From assembly GCF_900100015.1 (NCBI RefSeq), contig NZ_FNDD01000014.1, forward strand, positions 1 to 64,000: a DNA stretch of 64,000 nucleotides, written 5' to 3'. A program made the position numbers and the translations under genes. Shown here piece by piece: positions 18,380 to 27,709 of this stretch. Source of the stretch: Vibrio xiamenensis (GTDB lineage Bacteria; Pseudomonadota; Gammaproteobacteria; Enterobacterales; Vibrionaceae). Within the stretch, counting starts at the first letter, position 1, and the number at the start of each line of letters is the position of its first letter. The notes under the pieces are model-generated. The model was not told the DNA's origin, made no database searches, and saw only the letters and a list, made by a program, of their open reading frames with translations.

Positions 18380-19813
18380 ATGAGCATTCAAACCTGGTTA
18401 TCAAAATTTACTAAAAACGTCGCCAACCAGAGCAAAGTCGTCGCCATCGTTCAACCTGATGGCGTGTATTTTTCTGGCCAAGATGTGGCAAGTTTGCCGA
18501 CGTTCATGCCTTTATTGCACGATTGGCAAGAGACGTTATTGACTGCGTTTCAATCCGCTGATGTTAAAGATATCGCTTTGGATATCGTACTGCACTCGAG
18601 CTTTTATCATATCTACCAGATTGATAAGCCAAGTATTCCATCACAAGAGTGGGAAGGTGCATTGCCGTTTCTACTCAAAGATCTTACCAGCGAAAAAGTG
18701 ATGAACATTGTTGCTCAAGCGGTGGCTTTACCGAATGGCAACAAAATTCAATGTTATGTGATCACTAAATCTTTAGTGCAGGATCTGGTTAAACGTCTGA
18801 GTGAGGCTAATGTTCGTTTGGAACGATTATTGGTCGAAGATGATGTTTGGGCGCATGTCCCTGGCGTGCCAAGTTCATTTTTGCTGCTGCAGCGCAGTAA
18901 AAAAAGCCAGTATAAAGTCAGTGCTATGGTGGCTGGTACGTGTGTTTTCCAACGTACCATTCGTGGTGTGACGTCGCCTTTAGTCGGTGACAATGCCAGC
19001 AGTTTACAACTCGATAGCATAGCGCTTGAGCTGCAACGCTCAGTGGACTACCTGTCATCACAGCTAAAAGGCACCACGATTCACCAACTCAAAGTGTGTT
19101 GCGATGACGAAGATTCGGAGCTTTTAGCCCAAGAGTTGACTCAGCGTCTCAATGTCAACGTGACGCCGCTGGCGGTGCCTGCTCAGCATTGCGGCGCTAT
19201 TTTGGCAACCACGGCTCTGCAGGATAATTTCCAAATCGATCTGTATTTGGAGTCACTCAAGCCTAAAAAAGAGCCATTGGGTTTAGCCACAGTGTTGACC
19301 AGTTGGAGCGTGGTGGCTTTAGCGATTGTGATCGCCTGGGGTTGGCTCGGTATCGAGCAACGCCATCTTAATGCTCAAGTTAATCAGCTAAAAGCGCAGC
19401 AAATCGTACTCAAAAAACAAACAGATGAACTGAATGCGAAGCTAGCCAAACATCAAGCGTCACCGGTGAAAGTCGCAGCAGCAGAACGGCTTAAACTGGA
19501 TATTAAAGCCCATCAAGCGGCGCTTTCCTCACTTGAGAATTACAAAAATGCACCATCGGCCGGTTTTTCTGGCGTCATGAGTGCGCTGGCGAATATAAGC
19601 AGCTCCGATATCTCGCTGAATTACATCAAAGTCGATGGTGAGTCCTTTGATTTAAAAGGGCTTGCGAGATCGCCAGAAGTGGTTCCACGTTGGATTAAGC
19701 AATTCAAACAAGAATTGAATTTGGTTGGGCGATCTTTTGATCGTTTGTCGATAGGCCGTAATGAGCAGCAATTGGTGACCTTTGAGCTGAGCACTAAACG
19801 GGAGTCCAACTAA
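18380..19813 (+). CDS. mshI: MSHA biogenesis protein MshI (PilM/GspL-like)
   Basis: Part of the inner-membrane alignment subcomplex of the MSHA pilus. The N-terminal two thirds form an actin-like cytoplasmic domain without obvious catalytic motifs. A single membrane helix (VVALAIVIAWGWLG, about residues 310-325) is followed by a coiled coil and a periplasmic domain similar to PilN, so MshI looks like a PilM-PilN fusion resembling GspL. It starts 9 nt after mshH and its stop overlaps the mshJ start (TAATG), indicating translational coupling. No strong ribosome-binding site is visible. Confidence 0.87.
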   Translation: MSIQTWLSKFTKNVANQSKVVAIVQPDGVYFSGQDVASLPTFMPLLHDWQETLLTAFQSADVKDIALDIVLHSSFYHIYQIDKPSIPSQEWEGALPFLLKDLTSEKVMNIVAQAVALPNGNKIQCYVITKSLVQDLVKRLSEANVRLERLLVEDDVWAHVPGVPSSFLLLQRSKKSQYKVSAMVAGTCVFQRTIRGVTSPLVGDNASSLQLDSIALELQRSVDYLSSQLKGTTIHQLKVCCDDEDSELLAQELTQRLNVNVTPLAVPAQHCGAILATTALQDNFQIDLYLESLKPKKEPLGLATVLTSWSVVALAIVIAWGWLGIEQRHLNAQVNQLKAQQIVLKKQTDELNAKLAKHQASPVKVAAAERLKLDIKAHQAALSSLENYKNAPSAGFSGVMSALANISSSDISLNYIKVDGESFDLKGLARSPEVVPRWIKQFKQELNLVGRSFDRLSIGRNEQQLVTFELSTKRESN

Positions 19814-20460
19814 TGGCCAAAGTTTATAACCTGCTCAATCAGCACTACAGCAAGCTTTCTGACCGCGAAAAAGGGCTGGTGATGCTGTGTGGTTTAGTGG
19901 CGCTGATATTAGGGCTGCTTACTGCGATTATCGAACCGAGCTATAAGAACAACAAAGCGTTAGCTCAGCAGATTCAAGACCAGACTTTGGCGAACCAAAG
20001 TGCGCAGAGCAAAAATATGGTGATGGAAGCTAAGCTTCAACGCGACCCTGATGCGGACATTGATCAAGAACTCAAGCAGTTATTGAAGCAAAGCCAAGAG
20101 TTGTCTGAGCAAGCTTCCCATATTGTGAAGAATTTTATTACCCCAGAGGCGATGGCGCATCTGTTAGAAGAGGTGCTTGCCAGCAGTAAATCTCTGCATT
20201 TAGTGTCGCTTGAATCCTTGCCCGCTAAGCCTCTGACTCAGCAACAAGCAAGCAGTGGCAGTGGGTATTATTTGCATCCCGTACGCCTTGAGATGACCGG
20301 CAGCTATTTTGCTATTCAAACTTACTTGCAGCGCCTTGAGGCGATGAAAGCCAAATATTACTGGCAGCATTTTGAATATCAGGTTGACGCTTACCCTAAA
20401 GCTCGCGTGATTTTGCAAGTGTATACCCTAGGGACAAGTAAGGAATTTATCGGTGGTTAA
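19813..20460 (+). CDS. mshJ: MSHA biogenesis protein MshJ (PilO/GspM-like)
   Basis: A 215-aa bitopic inner-membrane protein with a short cytoplasmic start. One helix (VMLCGLVALILGLLTAII, about residues 22-40) is followed by a long coiled coil and a periplasmic ferredoxin-like domain, as in PilO and GspM. It should pair with MshI and MshK to link the motor to the secretin. The ATG shares one base with the mshI stop, and its end overlaps the mshK GTG. Confidence 0.87.
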   Translation: MAKVYNLLNQHYSKLSDREKGLVMLCGLVALILGLLTAIIEPSYKNNKALAQQIQDQTLANQSAQSKNMVMEAKLQRDPDADIDQELKQLLKQSQELSEQASHIVKNFITPEAMAHLLEEVLASSKSLHLVSLESLPAKPLTQQQASSGSGYYLHPVRLEMTGSYFAIQTYLQRLEAMKAKYYWQHFEYQVDAYPKARVILQVYTLGTSKEFIGG

Positions 20461-20776
20461 GTTCGGACTCATGCTCATCAGTGTTCTCAGTGCCAGTTGG
20501 GCGAATGCGGCAACTCAAGATCCGACGGCGCCATTAGGTTGGGCAGCACCAAGCACAGCAAAGCAAAGTGTTAAAACTGCTGCGCCTAAGCTGCCGAAAT
20601 TACAAAGTATTATGTGTGTTGAGGCTTGCCAAGCCGTGGTCAACGACCAAGTCGTTACGCAGGGCGATAACGTAAGCGGTTATCAAGTGCATCGCATCAC
20701 CCCTGATTACGTCACTCTGTCGCGTGGTGGAAAACGTTGGCAACTTGAGTTGTTCTCTCTAGATATCAAACAATAA
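20453..20776 (+). CDS. mshK: MSHA biogenesis protein MshK (PilP-like)
   Basis: A small 107-aa protein with an N-terminal signal (cleavage expected after ASWANA). DPTAPLGW begins the mature part, as in GspC/PilP-type proteins that contact the secretin. A compact beta domain follows (SIMCVEACQAVVNDQVVTQGD). GTG 20453 overlaps the mshJ stop by 8 nt and has AAGGA 8 nt upstream. It probably bridges MshJ and the MshL secretin. Two cysteines could form a periplasmic disulphide. Confidence 0.83.
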   Translation: MVKFGLMLISVLSASWANAATQDPTAPLGWAAPSTAKQSVKTAAPKLPKLQSIMCVEACQAVVNDQVVTQGDNVSGYQVHRITPDYVTLSRGGKRWQLELFSLDIKQ

Positions 20777-20786
20777 GGTATTCGCA

Positions 20787-22454
20787 ATGCGTCAGGCAGT
20801 ATTAGTTTTCGCTCTCTCTACTCTGGTGGGATGCTCAATGGGGCATCGAGATCCAGTGGAAGCCAAGCAGGCGTTAAATCAAGCGATCAACGAATCAAAC
20901 AGCCAAAGTTTGCATCAGTTGCCCGCGTCGGTTGAAGCGGACCTTATGCCTGATTTGAACCCTCATCAGAGCGTGGCTCATCCACCGATTAAGCGTTTTC
21001 GTATTCAAGCGAAAGGTGTTGATGCCAAAGCTTTTTTTGCCAGTTTGGTTAAAAGCACCGAATTTAGCGCAGCCATACATCCGGATGTAACTGGCGATAT
21101 TACCGTCAACTTAACCGATGTATCGCTAGATGAAGTGTTGAACGTAGTGCGTGATATGTACGGCTACGAAATTGAGAAAAACGGCAAAGTGATTCAAGTC
21201 TACCCTGCGGGGTTGCGCACGGTTACGCTACCCGTTGACTACTTACAGCTTAAGCGCCGCGGTCGCTCGTTGACGTCGATTACTACTGGCACGATAACCA
21301 ACACCGATACTTCGTCGACTTCCAATTCGTCGACATCGAGATCGAGTAGTTCATCGTCAAATAACGGTAATTCTTATTCGAACACTAACACCAATACTGA
21401 AAAAGGTGGTACGGAAATCGAAACCACCAGTGAAAGTGACTTTTGGCCACAGTTGCAGCAGGCGGTTTCACATCTGATTGGTTCAGGGCAAGGCCAAAGT
21501 GTGGTGATTACGCCGCAAGCGAGCGTGATTACCGTGCGCGCGTTCCCCAACGAAATTCGCGAAGTGCGCCGCTTTCTCGGCATTTCCCAAAAGCGCTTGC
21601 ATCGCCAAGTGATTCTAGAAGCCAAGATCATGGAAGTCACACTTAATGATGGTTTCCAGCAAGGGATTAATTGGTCAAAAGCGTTTTCTTCCAATGGCAC
21701 CAGTTACACATTGGGTCGCGGTACTGTGCAGGATTCCGATGGCAATATTGTCACGTCAACCTTGGCGGGATTGGATGCCATTGGTAGCTTGCTGGGCGGT
21801 CAAACCAACCTAGTTATTTCAAGTGGCAGCTTTGACGCGGTATTGTCGTTTATGTCGACCCAAGGTGACGTCAACGTGCTCTCTAGCCCGCGAGTGACAG
21901 CTGCTAATAACCAGAAAGCGGTGATTAAAGTCGGTACGGATGAATACTATGTGACTAACTTTACCAGCGTGGTCGGCACCAGTGATAACTCTGAGCCTTC
22001 GCCGGATATCGAATTGACGCCATTCTTTTCGGGCATCTCTTTAGACGTAACACCACAAATTGATGACTCAGGAAATGTCCTACTGCACGTTCACCCTGCG
22101 GTGATTGATGTTGATGAGCAAACCAAAGAAATTGGCTATAACGATACCACCATCAGTTTGCCGTTGGCGCAAAGCTCGATTCGTGAATCGGATTCGGTGA
22201 TTCGCGCTCGCGATGGCGATGTGGTGGTGATTGGTGGATTGATGAAATCCAGCGTCGTGGACCAAACCACCAAAGTGCCGTTTCTTGGCGATATTCCGGT
22301 GCTTGGTCATCTGTTCCGTAGCAAGAGCAACGTGACAGAGAAAACCGAGTTAGTGATCTTGTTAAAACCAAGTGTAGTAGGGGTAGATACATGGCAGAAA
22401 GAACTCGAACGTTCGCGTTCCCTATTGCAAGACTGGTTCCCTGAGCAGCAGTAA
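20787..22454 (+). CDS. mshL: MSHA secretin MshL
   Basis: The outer-membrane channel through which the pilus leaves the cell. The N-terminus is a lipoprotein signal with lipobox LVGC (Cys 16). A secretin N-domain with STN-like repeats covers roughly residues 65-150. A striking Ser/Thr/Asn low-complexity stretch lies near residues 165-210. The secretin core follows (EAKIMEVTLNDGFQQGINW; SSPRVTAANNQKAVIKVG; VVIGGLMK; VPFLGDIPVLGHLF). The length of 555 aa is normal. A lipidated secretin may self-pilot. The low-complexity linker resembles regions favoured by O-glycosyltransferases such as PglL, which is encoded 10 kb away; that link is inference. Confidence 0.92.
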   Translation: MRQAVLVFALSTLVGCSMGHRDPVEAKQALNQAINESNSQSLHQLPASVEADLMPDLNPHQSVAHPPIKRFRIQAKGVDAKAFFASLVKSTEFSAAIHPDVTGDITVNLTDVSLDEVLNVVRDMYGYEIEKNGKVIQVYPAGLRTVTLPVDYLQLKRRGRSLTSITTGTITNTDTSSTSNSSTSRSSSSSSNNGNSYSNTNTNTEKGGTEIETTSESDFWPQLQQAVSHLIGSGQGQSVVITPQASVITVRAFPNEIREVRRFLGISQKRLHRQVILEAKIMEVTLNDGFQQGINWSKAFSSNGTSYTLGRGTVQDSDGNIVTSTLAGLDAIGSLLGGQTNLVISSGSFDAVLSFMSTQGDVNVLSSPRVTAANNQKAVIKVGTDEYYVTNFTSVVGTSDNSEPSPDIELTPFFSGISLDVTPQIDDSGNVLLHVHPAVIDVDEQTKEIGYNDTTISLPLAQSSIRESDSVIRARDGDVVVIGGLMKSSVVDQTTKVPFLGDIPVLGHLFRSKSNVTEKTELVILLKPSVVGVDTWQKELERSRSLLQDWFPEQQ

Positions 22455-22459
22455 CTGCG

Positions 22460-23302
22460 ATGTATTTGGCTCATTTTGGTTTTGCTCAATACCCATTTCA
22501 TCTCACTCCAAACACCGAATTGTTTTTGGGGTTAGCCCCCCATTACGAGGCGATCCAAACGGTGACTAGTGCTTTGGATATGGGCGAAGGCGTCATTACC
22601 GTCACCGGTGAAGTGGGAACCGGTAAAACCATGGTTTGCCGAATGTTGATGGCGTTGTTTGCTGAACATATTCAGTTAGTGTATTTGCCCAATCCTTTGC
22701 TCTCTGATATCGAATTACGCCAAGCCATCGCGCAAGAGCTTGGCATTGAACGCTTTGATCAAGTGTCTATCGTTGATGATATTCAAGCTCGACTGATTGA
22801 ACTGCACCGCGCACAAAAGCAAGTGGTGGTGCTGGTGGATGAAGCGCAAGCACTGTCTGACAATGCGATTGAGGCACTGCGGCTGTTCGGCAATCTTGAG
22901 ACTGCGCAGCATAAACTGATGCATATCGTGTTGTTTGGGCAACCTGAGTTGGATGAGCGTTTGGCGCAGCACCATTTGCGTCAATTTCGGCAACGTATCT
23001 CGTTTCGCGCCCAGTTGCGTGCTCTTACGCTGCAAGAGTCGGTGGCTTACATCGATAATCGCCTGCAACATTCCGGTGCTCAAGGCGAGATTTTAACGCT
23101 TAATCATAAACGTGCGATTTGGCGTGCAAGCCGCGGAATTCCTCGGCTTATTAACCAGATATGCCATAAGGCGCTGCTTTCTACCTATTTTTGCCGACAA
23201 GCGCGAGTGCACAATCTCGCTCTGTTTGATGCGATCAACGACACCGTTGATTCACGAAAACCTAAATTTAAACGCCCGCTACTCTGGGGGTGGAGCCACT
23301 GA
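22460..23302 (+). CDS. mshM: MSHA AAA+ ATPase MshM (ExeA/GspA-like)
   Basis: A 280-aa ATPase beginning MYLAHFGFAQYPFHLTP, typical of the ExeA/GspA group. Walker A is GEVGTGKT (residues 50-57) and Walker B is VVVLVDEAQAL. Relatives help insert or assemble secretin multimers through peptidoglycan, so MshM is likely to assist MshL. Unlike full-length GspA it has no membrane helix or peptidoglycan-binding domain. The stop TGA overlaps the mshN ATG by one base. Confidence 0.88.
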   Translation: MYLAHFGFAQYPFHLTPNTELFLGLAPHYEAIQTVTSALDMGEGVITVTGEVGTGKTMVCRMLMALFAEHIQLVYLPNPLLSDIELRQAIAQELGIERFDQVSIVDDIQARLIELHRAQKQVVVLVDEAQALSDNAIEALRLFGNLETAQHKLMHIVLFGQPELDERLAQHHLRQFRQRISFRAQLRALTLQESVAYIDNRLQHSGAQGEILTLNHKRAIWRASRGIPRLINQICHKALLSTYFCRQARVHNLALFDAINDTVDSRKPKFKRPLLWGWSH

Positions 23303-24453
23303 TGAGTAAAATTAACCAAGCGCTCAGCGAACTTGCTCGCCAAGCCAATTCCACCAAGCAAACGTTACAACCGGCAGCAATTCCCGCTGTGAGATCGCGC
23401 CCTGTACTGCCGTGGTTAATTGGCGGTTTTGCGTTGAGTATGGCGGTAGGCAGTTGGAGTTTGAGTTATCAATCTCCAGTCATCCAAGCGAGCGTTGAGA
23501 CGCCATTAACCGAGCCGTTAGTTTTGCCAAGTGTGGCTGACAAAGTATCACCGACCAACCGCACCACCACACAAAGTGGGCGCATTTACTCGTTACAATC
23601 TGAGCCGAAACTCGCGTTATCTCAGCCTCAGATGGCGGTGGAGTCGGCAACGCCAATGTTGATCGCAGCGAATACGAATACGTCTTCGCAGCAAACAACC
23701 ACTGCGGTATCAACGCCAGCACTTAAAGCGTCGGTTATTGCCGAGCCAACTTCGCCTAAAACAACCCAGTCACCAACCCAATTGGCGGCAAAGGAAACCA
23801 AGCCCAGCGCTTCTCTTTCACCTCAACCAGGCAGTGTCCACATCGAGCAGGTGGTATTGACCCCACAGCAGCTGGCGCACACCGCCCAGCAGCGTGCGCA
23901 AAAAGCGCTCGACAGTAACAATTTGAGTGAAGCGATTGACCAATATGAAGAGGCTCTTCGCTATGTGCCGGGGGATGAAAAAGTGCGCCAAAGTTTGTCG
24001 GCGCTCTATTACGGCAAAGGTGAAATTCGTAAATCTGCCGACCTTTTACAGCAAGGCATTGAGCGCAACGTGAATAGCCAAGGTTTGCGTATTGCACTGG
24101 CCAAATTATTGATCAAAGAGAGTCAGCAGCAAGCGGCATTAACGCCGCTGCTTTATTTGCCGGACGGTGCCAGCGAACAATATCTCTCGCTACGTGCGGC
24201 ATTGGCGCAGAAAACCAATCAAGACGAAATCGCTAAGCAGAGCTATCAAAAGTTGGTCCAGCTCGCACCAAGTAACGGTCGCTGGTGGATGGGGCTGGGT
24301 ATTCAGCAAGAGCGCGCTTTGCAAATCGACAGCGCCGCGCAGTCTTATACCAATGCATTGCAAAAAATGGGCTTATCCAGTCAATCGCAACAATTTATTC
24401 GTCAGCGCTTGGCGCTATTGAAACAATTAGAGGGGCAGCCAAGTGCAAATTAA
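23302..24453 (+). CDS. mshN: MSHA biogenesis protein MshN (TPR protein)
   Basis: A 383-aa bitopic protein: a short cytoplasmic tail (MSKINQALSELARQAN), one helix (about residues 35-52), a Pro/Thr/Ser-rich periplasmic linker of about 130 residues, then several TPR repeats (AQKALDSNNLSEAIDQYEEA and later units). ATG 23302 overlaps the mshM stop and has GGAG 6 nt upstream; a GTG at 23290 is in frame but lacks that spacing. The topology resembles GspB-like partners of GspA, so MshM and MshN may act as a pair. Its exact role in pilus assembly is not established by sequence. Confidence 0.83.
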   Translation: MSKINQALSELARQANSTKQTLQPAAIPAVRSRPVLPWLIGGFALSMAVGSWSLSYQSPVIQASVETPLTEPLVLPSVADKVSPTNRTTTQSGRIYSLQSEPKLALSQPQMAVESATPMLIAANTNTSSQQTTTAVSTPALKASVIAEPTSPKTTQSPTQLAAKETKPSASLSPQPGSVHIEQVVLTPQQLAHTAQQRAQKALDSNNLSEAIDQYEEALRYVPGDEKVRQSLSALYYGKGEIRKSADLLQQGIERNVNSQGLRIALAKLLIKESQQQAALTPLLYLPDGASEQYLSLRAALAQKTNQDEIAKQSYQKLVQLAPSNGRWWMGLGIQQERALQIDSAAQSYTNALQKMGLSSQSQQFIRQRLALLKQLEGQPSAN

Positions 24454-26167
24454 ATTACGTAAGCGCCTTGGGGATTTGCTGGTTGAAGAAGGCATTATTA
24501 CTGAGGCTCAAGTTGAACAGGCGTTAAGTGCCCAGTCAGCCACCGGAACTAAGCTTGGTGCCACCTTAATTGAACTTGGCTTTCTAACCGAGCAGCAAAT
24601 GCTGACCTTCTTGTCACAACAGCTTGATGTGCCGTTGATTGATTTAAGTCGCGCGCATGTTGATATTGATGCGGTGCAACTGCTACCCGAAGTGCATGCG
24701 CGGCGATTGCGGGCACTGGTGATTGGTCAAAACGGCGATACCTTACGTGTGGCGATGAGCGATCCAGCGGATTTATTTGCTCAAGAAGCGCTATTAAGCC
24801 AACTGCCGCAATACGCAATTGAATTTGTTATCGCACCTGAAAAGCAGTTGGTGGAAGGATTCGACCGGTATTATCGCCGCACTAAAGAGATCGCCTCATT
24901 TGCTGAGCAGCTTCAAGCGGAGCACCAAGTTACGGATGCGTTTGATTTTAATCTCACCGATGCCGACAGTGACGAAGTCACCGTAGTTAAGCTGATTAAC
25001 TCGCTGTTTGAAGATGCGATTCAAGTTGGCGCTTCTGATATTCATATTGAACCGGATATTGATGTGCTGCGCTTGCGCCAGCGTATTGATGGGGTGTTGC
25101 ATGAAACTTTGCTTAATGAAGTGAATATTGCCCCAGCCTTAGTGCTGCGTCTGAAATTGATGGCCAATTTAGATATTTCTGAAAAGCGTCTGCCACAGGA
25201 TGGTCGATTTAATATTCGCGCCAAAGGTCAATCGGTCGATATTCGTATTTCAACTTTACCGGTTCAGTATGGCGAGGCGGTGGTGATGCGCTTACTTAAC
25301 CAGTCATCGGGTTTGCGCAAGCTTGAAGAGTCAGGTTTACCGCCGCATTTGCTGGCCAGATTACGCCGCCAGTTACGTCGACCTCATGGTTTAATCCTGG
25401 TTACCGGGCCAACAGGCTCGGGCAAAACCACCACCTTGTACGGCGCTTTAAGTGAGTTAAATCAGCCGGGTAAGAAGATCATTACCGCGGAAGACCCAGT
25501 TGAATATCGCTTGCCAAGGGTCAGCCAAGTTCAAGTTAACCCTAAGATCGCGTTAGATTTTTCCACTATATTGCGCACCTTCTTACGCCAAGATCCCGAC
25601 ATCATTCTGATTGGTGAGATGCGCGATAAAGATACCGTAGAAATTGGTTTGCGCGCGGCGCTGACCGGGCATTTAGTACTGAGTACTTTACACACCAATG
25701 ATGCGGTCGACAGTGCGCTGCGGATGATTGATATGGGCGCTCCAGGTTACTTGGTCGCCAGCGCCGTGCGTGCAGTTGTCGCGCAGCGTTTGGTGCGCCG
25801 CGTGTGTAATGATTGTAAAACCGAAGACCCTTTAGATGAAGCGCGCAGCTTATGGCTTAAGCAACGTTTTCCAAATCAAACCCAGGCTAAATTCGTGCGT
25901 GGTCGTGGTTGCCAGAGCTGTAATTTGACTGGTTATAGCGGCCGGGTGGGGGTATTTGAAATGCTTGAACTTGACCAACCTATGATGGATGCACTGCGGG
26001 TTAACGATGCGGTTGGTTTCACTCGCCAAGCGCGCAGTTGCGATCATTATAAGCCGTTAATTGTTTCCGCGATGGAACTCGCTTTAAGTGGCGATACCAG
26101 CTTAGATGAAGTGATGATTCTGGGCGAAGGGGACAGTTCTGGGCAAATTGAGCCGATTGTGCTGTAG
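24443..26167 (+). CDS. mshE: MSHA extension ATPase MshE
   Basis: A GspE/PilB-type hexameric ATPase of 574 aa that drives pilus polymerisation. The N-terminus carries two tandem MshEN motifs (RLGDLLVEEGIITEAQVEQA, about residues 8-27, and LGATLIELGFLTEQQMLTFL, from about 38), the known c-di-GMP-binding fold, so pilus extension should respond to c-di-GMP. Walker A is GPTGSGKT (322-329); Asp box, Walker B (IILIGEMRD) and His box (LVLSTLHTNDA) are intact. Zinc-type CNDC and CQSC pairs follow. GTG 24443 overlaps mshN and has GAGGGG upstream. Confidence 0.95.
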   Translation: MQIKLRKRLGDLLVEEGIITEAQVEQALSAQSATGTKLGATLIELGFLTEQQMLTFLSQQLDVPLIDLSRAHVDIDAVQLLPEVHARRLRALVIGQNGDTLRVAMSDPADLFAQEALLSQLPQYAIEFVIAPEKQLVEGFDRYYRRTKEIASFAEQLQAEHQVTDAFDFNLTDADSDEVTVVKLINSLFEDAIQVGASDIHIEPDIDVLRLRQRIDGVLHETLLNEVNIAPALVLRLKLMANLDISEKRLPQDGRFNIRAKGQSVDIRISTLPVQYGEAVVMRLLNQSSGLRKLEESGLPPHLLARLRRQLRRPHGLILVTGPTGSGKTTTLYGALSELNQPGKKIITAEDPVEYRLPRVSQVQVNPKIALDFSTILRTFLRQDPDIILIGEMRDKDTVEIGLRAALTGHLVLSTLHTNDAVDSALRMIDMGAPGYLVASAVRAVVAQRLVRRVCNDCKTEDPLDEARSLWLKQRFPNQTQAKFVRGRGCQSCNLTGYSGRVGVFEMLELDQPMMDALRVNDAVGFTRQARSCDHYKPLIVSAMELALSGDTSLDEVMILGEGDSSGQIEPIVL

Positions 26168-26175
26168 GAACGGAT

Positions 26176-27396
26176 ATGGCGATATTTCGTTATCAAGGAC
26201 GCGATGCGCAAGGCGCGCAAGTTTCCGGTCAGGTTGAAGCGGCCAGTGAAGAACTCGCTGCAGAATCCTTGCTCAACAAAGGCGTGATTCCAACCAAATT
26301 GACTCAAGGCAGCGCGGCGAGTGGTCTTAATATCGACCTCAAGAGTTGGTTTACGCCGTCGGTGCCGTTGGAAATTTTGGTGATTTTTTGTCGTCAGTTG
26401 TACAGCTTAACCAAAGCGGGTGTGCCACTACTGCGAGCGATAAAAGGTTTGAGTCAAAACAGCGACAATAAAGCGCTTAAAGCGGCACTTGAAGACGTCA
26501 GTAACGAGCTGGCCAATGGTCGCAGTTTGTCCGCTTCACTGCAGATGCATCCGCATGTGTTTAGTTCTTTGTTCGTCTCTATGGTCAATGTCGGTGAAAA
26601 TACCGGTCGTTTGGACCAAGCCTTGCTGCAGTTATCTAACTATTACCAGCAGGAAGTGGAAACTCGTAAACGCATTAAAACCGCGATGCGTTATCCAAGC
26701 TTTGTGGTGAGTTTTGTGGCGGTCGCGATAGCCGTACTGAACCTTAAAGTGATTCCCCAATTCGCAACCATGTTTCAGCGTTTTGGCGTTGAACTGCCTC
26801 TGCCAACGCGCATTCTGATCGCCACCTCTAACTTCTTTGTTGAGTACTGGTTGCTTATATTGGCGCTGATTATTGGCACTATGTTTGGGTTTAAAACCTG
26901 GCTGAAAACGCCAAAAGGACGAGAGCGTTGGGATAAAGCGAGGCTGCGAATGCCGGTGGTGGGCAATATTGTCAACCGCGCCCAGTTATCACGTTTTTCG
27001 CGCACGTTTTCGCTGATGCTCAAAGCCGGGGTGCCGCTCAATCAGTCATTGGCGCTTGCAGCAGAAGCGCTAGATAACAAGTATCTGGAAAATCGCTTAC
27101 AAGAGATGAAGTCGTCGATTGAAGCGGGGTCGACAGTATCGACCACAGCGAGCAATTCCGGCATTTTTACCCCGTTGGTGTTGCAGATGATCGCCGTTGG
27201 GGAAGAAACGGGTCAGATTGATCAACTGCTACTTGAAGTGGCTGACTTTTATGACCGTGAAGTGGATTACGATCTGAAAACCCTGACCGCGAGAATCGAG
27301 CCAATTTTGCTGGTGTTTGTCGCCGGTATGGTGCTGATGTTAGCGCTGGGGATCTTTCTTCCGATGTGGGGCATGCTCGACGCAATTAAAGGTTAA
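26176..27396 (+). CDS. mshG: MSHA platform protein MshG (GspF/PilC-like)
   Basis: An inner-membrane platform protein of 406 aa on which the ATPase MshE acts to add pilins. It has the two tandem GspF domains. The first starts around residue 70 (FCRQLYSLTKAGVPLLRAI) and the second around 273 (FSRTFSLMLKAGVPLNQSL), with three membrane helices. GEETGQIDQLL and GENTGRLDQAL are paired signatures. It ends the secretion half of the locus. In V. cholerae mshF would follow here; none does. Confidence 0.94.
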   Translation: MAIFRYQGRDAQGAQVSGQVEAASEELAAESLLNKGVIPTKLTQGSAASGLNIDLKSWFTPSVPLEILVIFCRQLYSLTKAGVPLLRAIKGLSQNSDNKALKAALEDVSNELANGRSLSASLQMHPHVFSSLFVSMVNVGENTGRLDQALLQLSNYYQQEVETRKRIKTAMRYPSFVVSFVAVAIAVLNLKVIPQFATMFQRFGVELPLPTRILIATSNFFVEYWLLILALIIGTMFGFKTWLKTPKGRERWDKARLRMPVVGNIVNRAQLSRFSRTFSLMLKAGVPLNQSLALAAEALDNKYLENRLQEMKSSIEAGSTVSTTASNSGIFTPLVLQMIAVGEETGQIDQLLLEVADFYDREVDYDLKTLTARIEPILLVFVAGMVLMLALGIFLPMWGMLDAIKG

Positions 27397-27709
27397 TCCT
27401 AAATACGTTTTTTAAATCTATTTCCATCACTTCTTATCGCGGTTTAGCAAGTAAATCTTTCACCTAAGCCGCTTAATCATCCTGCCTTTTTATTCATTTT
27501 ATTCATCCAATCAGTGATCCAGTAATCAATCTGTTTTTTTAATTACTTAATTTGTTGCCTAAGCGGCATTTATTGCTTTTCTATTTAACCTAAAGTCTAT
27601 AAATTTAATTTTGATATCAACTTTTTACTTTATATTGATTGGCTATAGTTATCCTATAGTAGTAAGTAATTAGTTACGTATAATTAGTTATCAACGACGG
27701 TATTCCAAT
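27397..27709 (+). other. AT-rich gap between mshG and mshB; no mshF
   Basis: These 313 bp contain no open frame of useful length on either strand. They are markedly AT-rich (runs of TTTTTT, TTTTTTTAATTA, TAATTAGTTA). A -10-like TATAGT occurs about 55 nt before mshB without a clear -35 partner. It probably holds the promoter of the pilin half of the locus. Confidence 0.55.
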
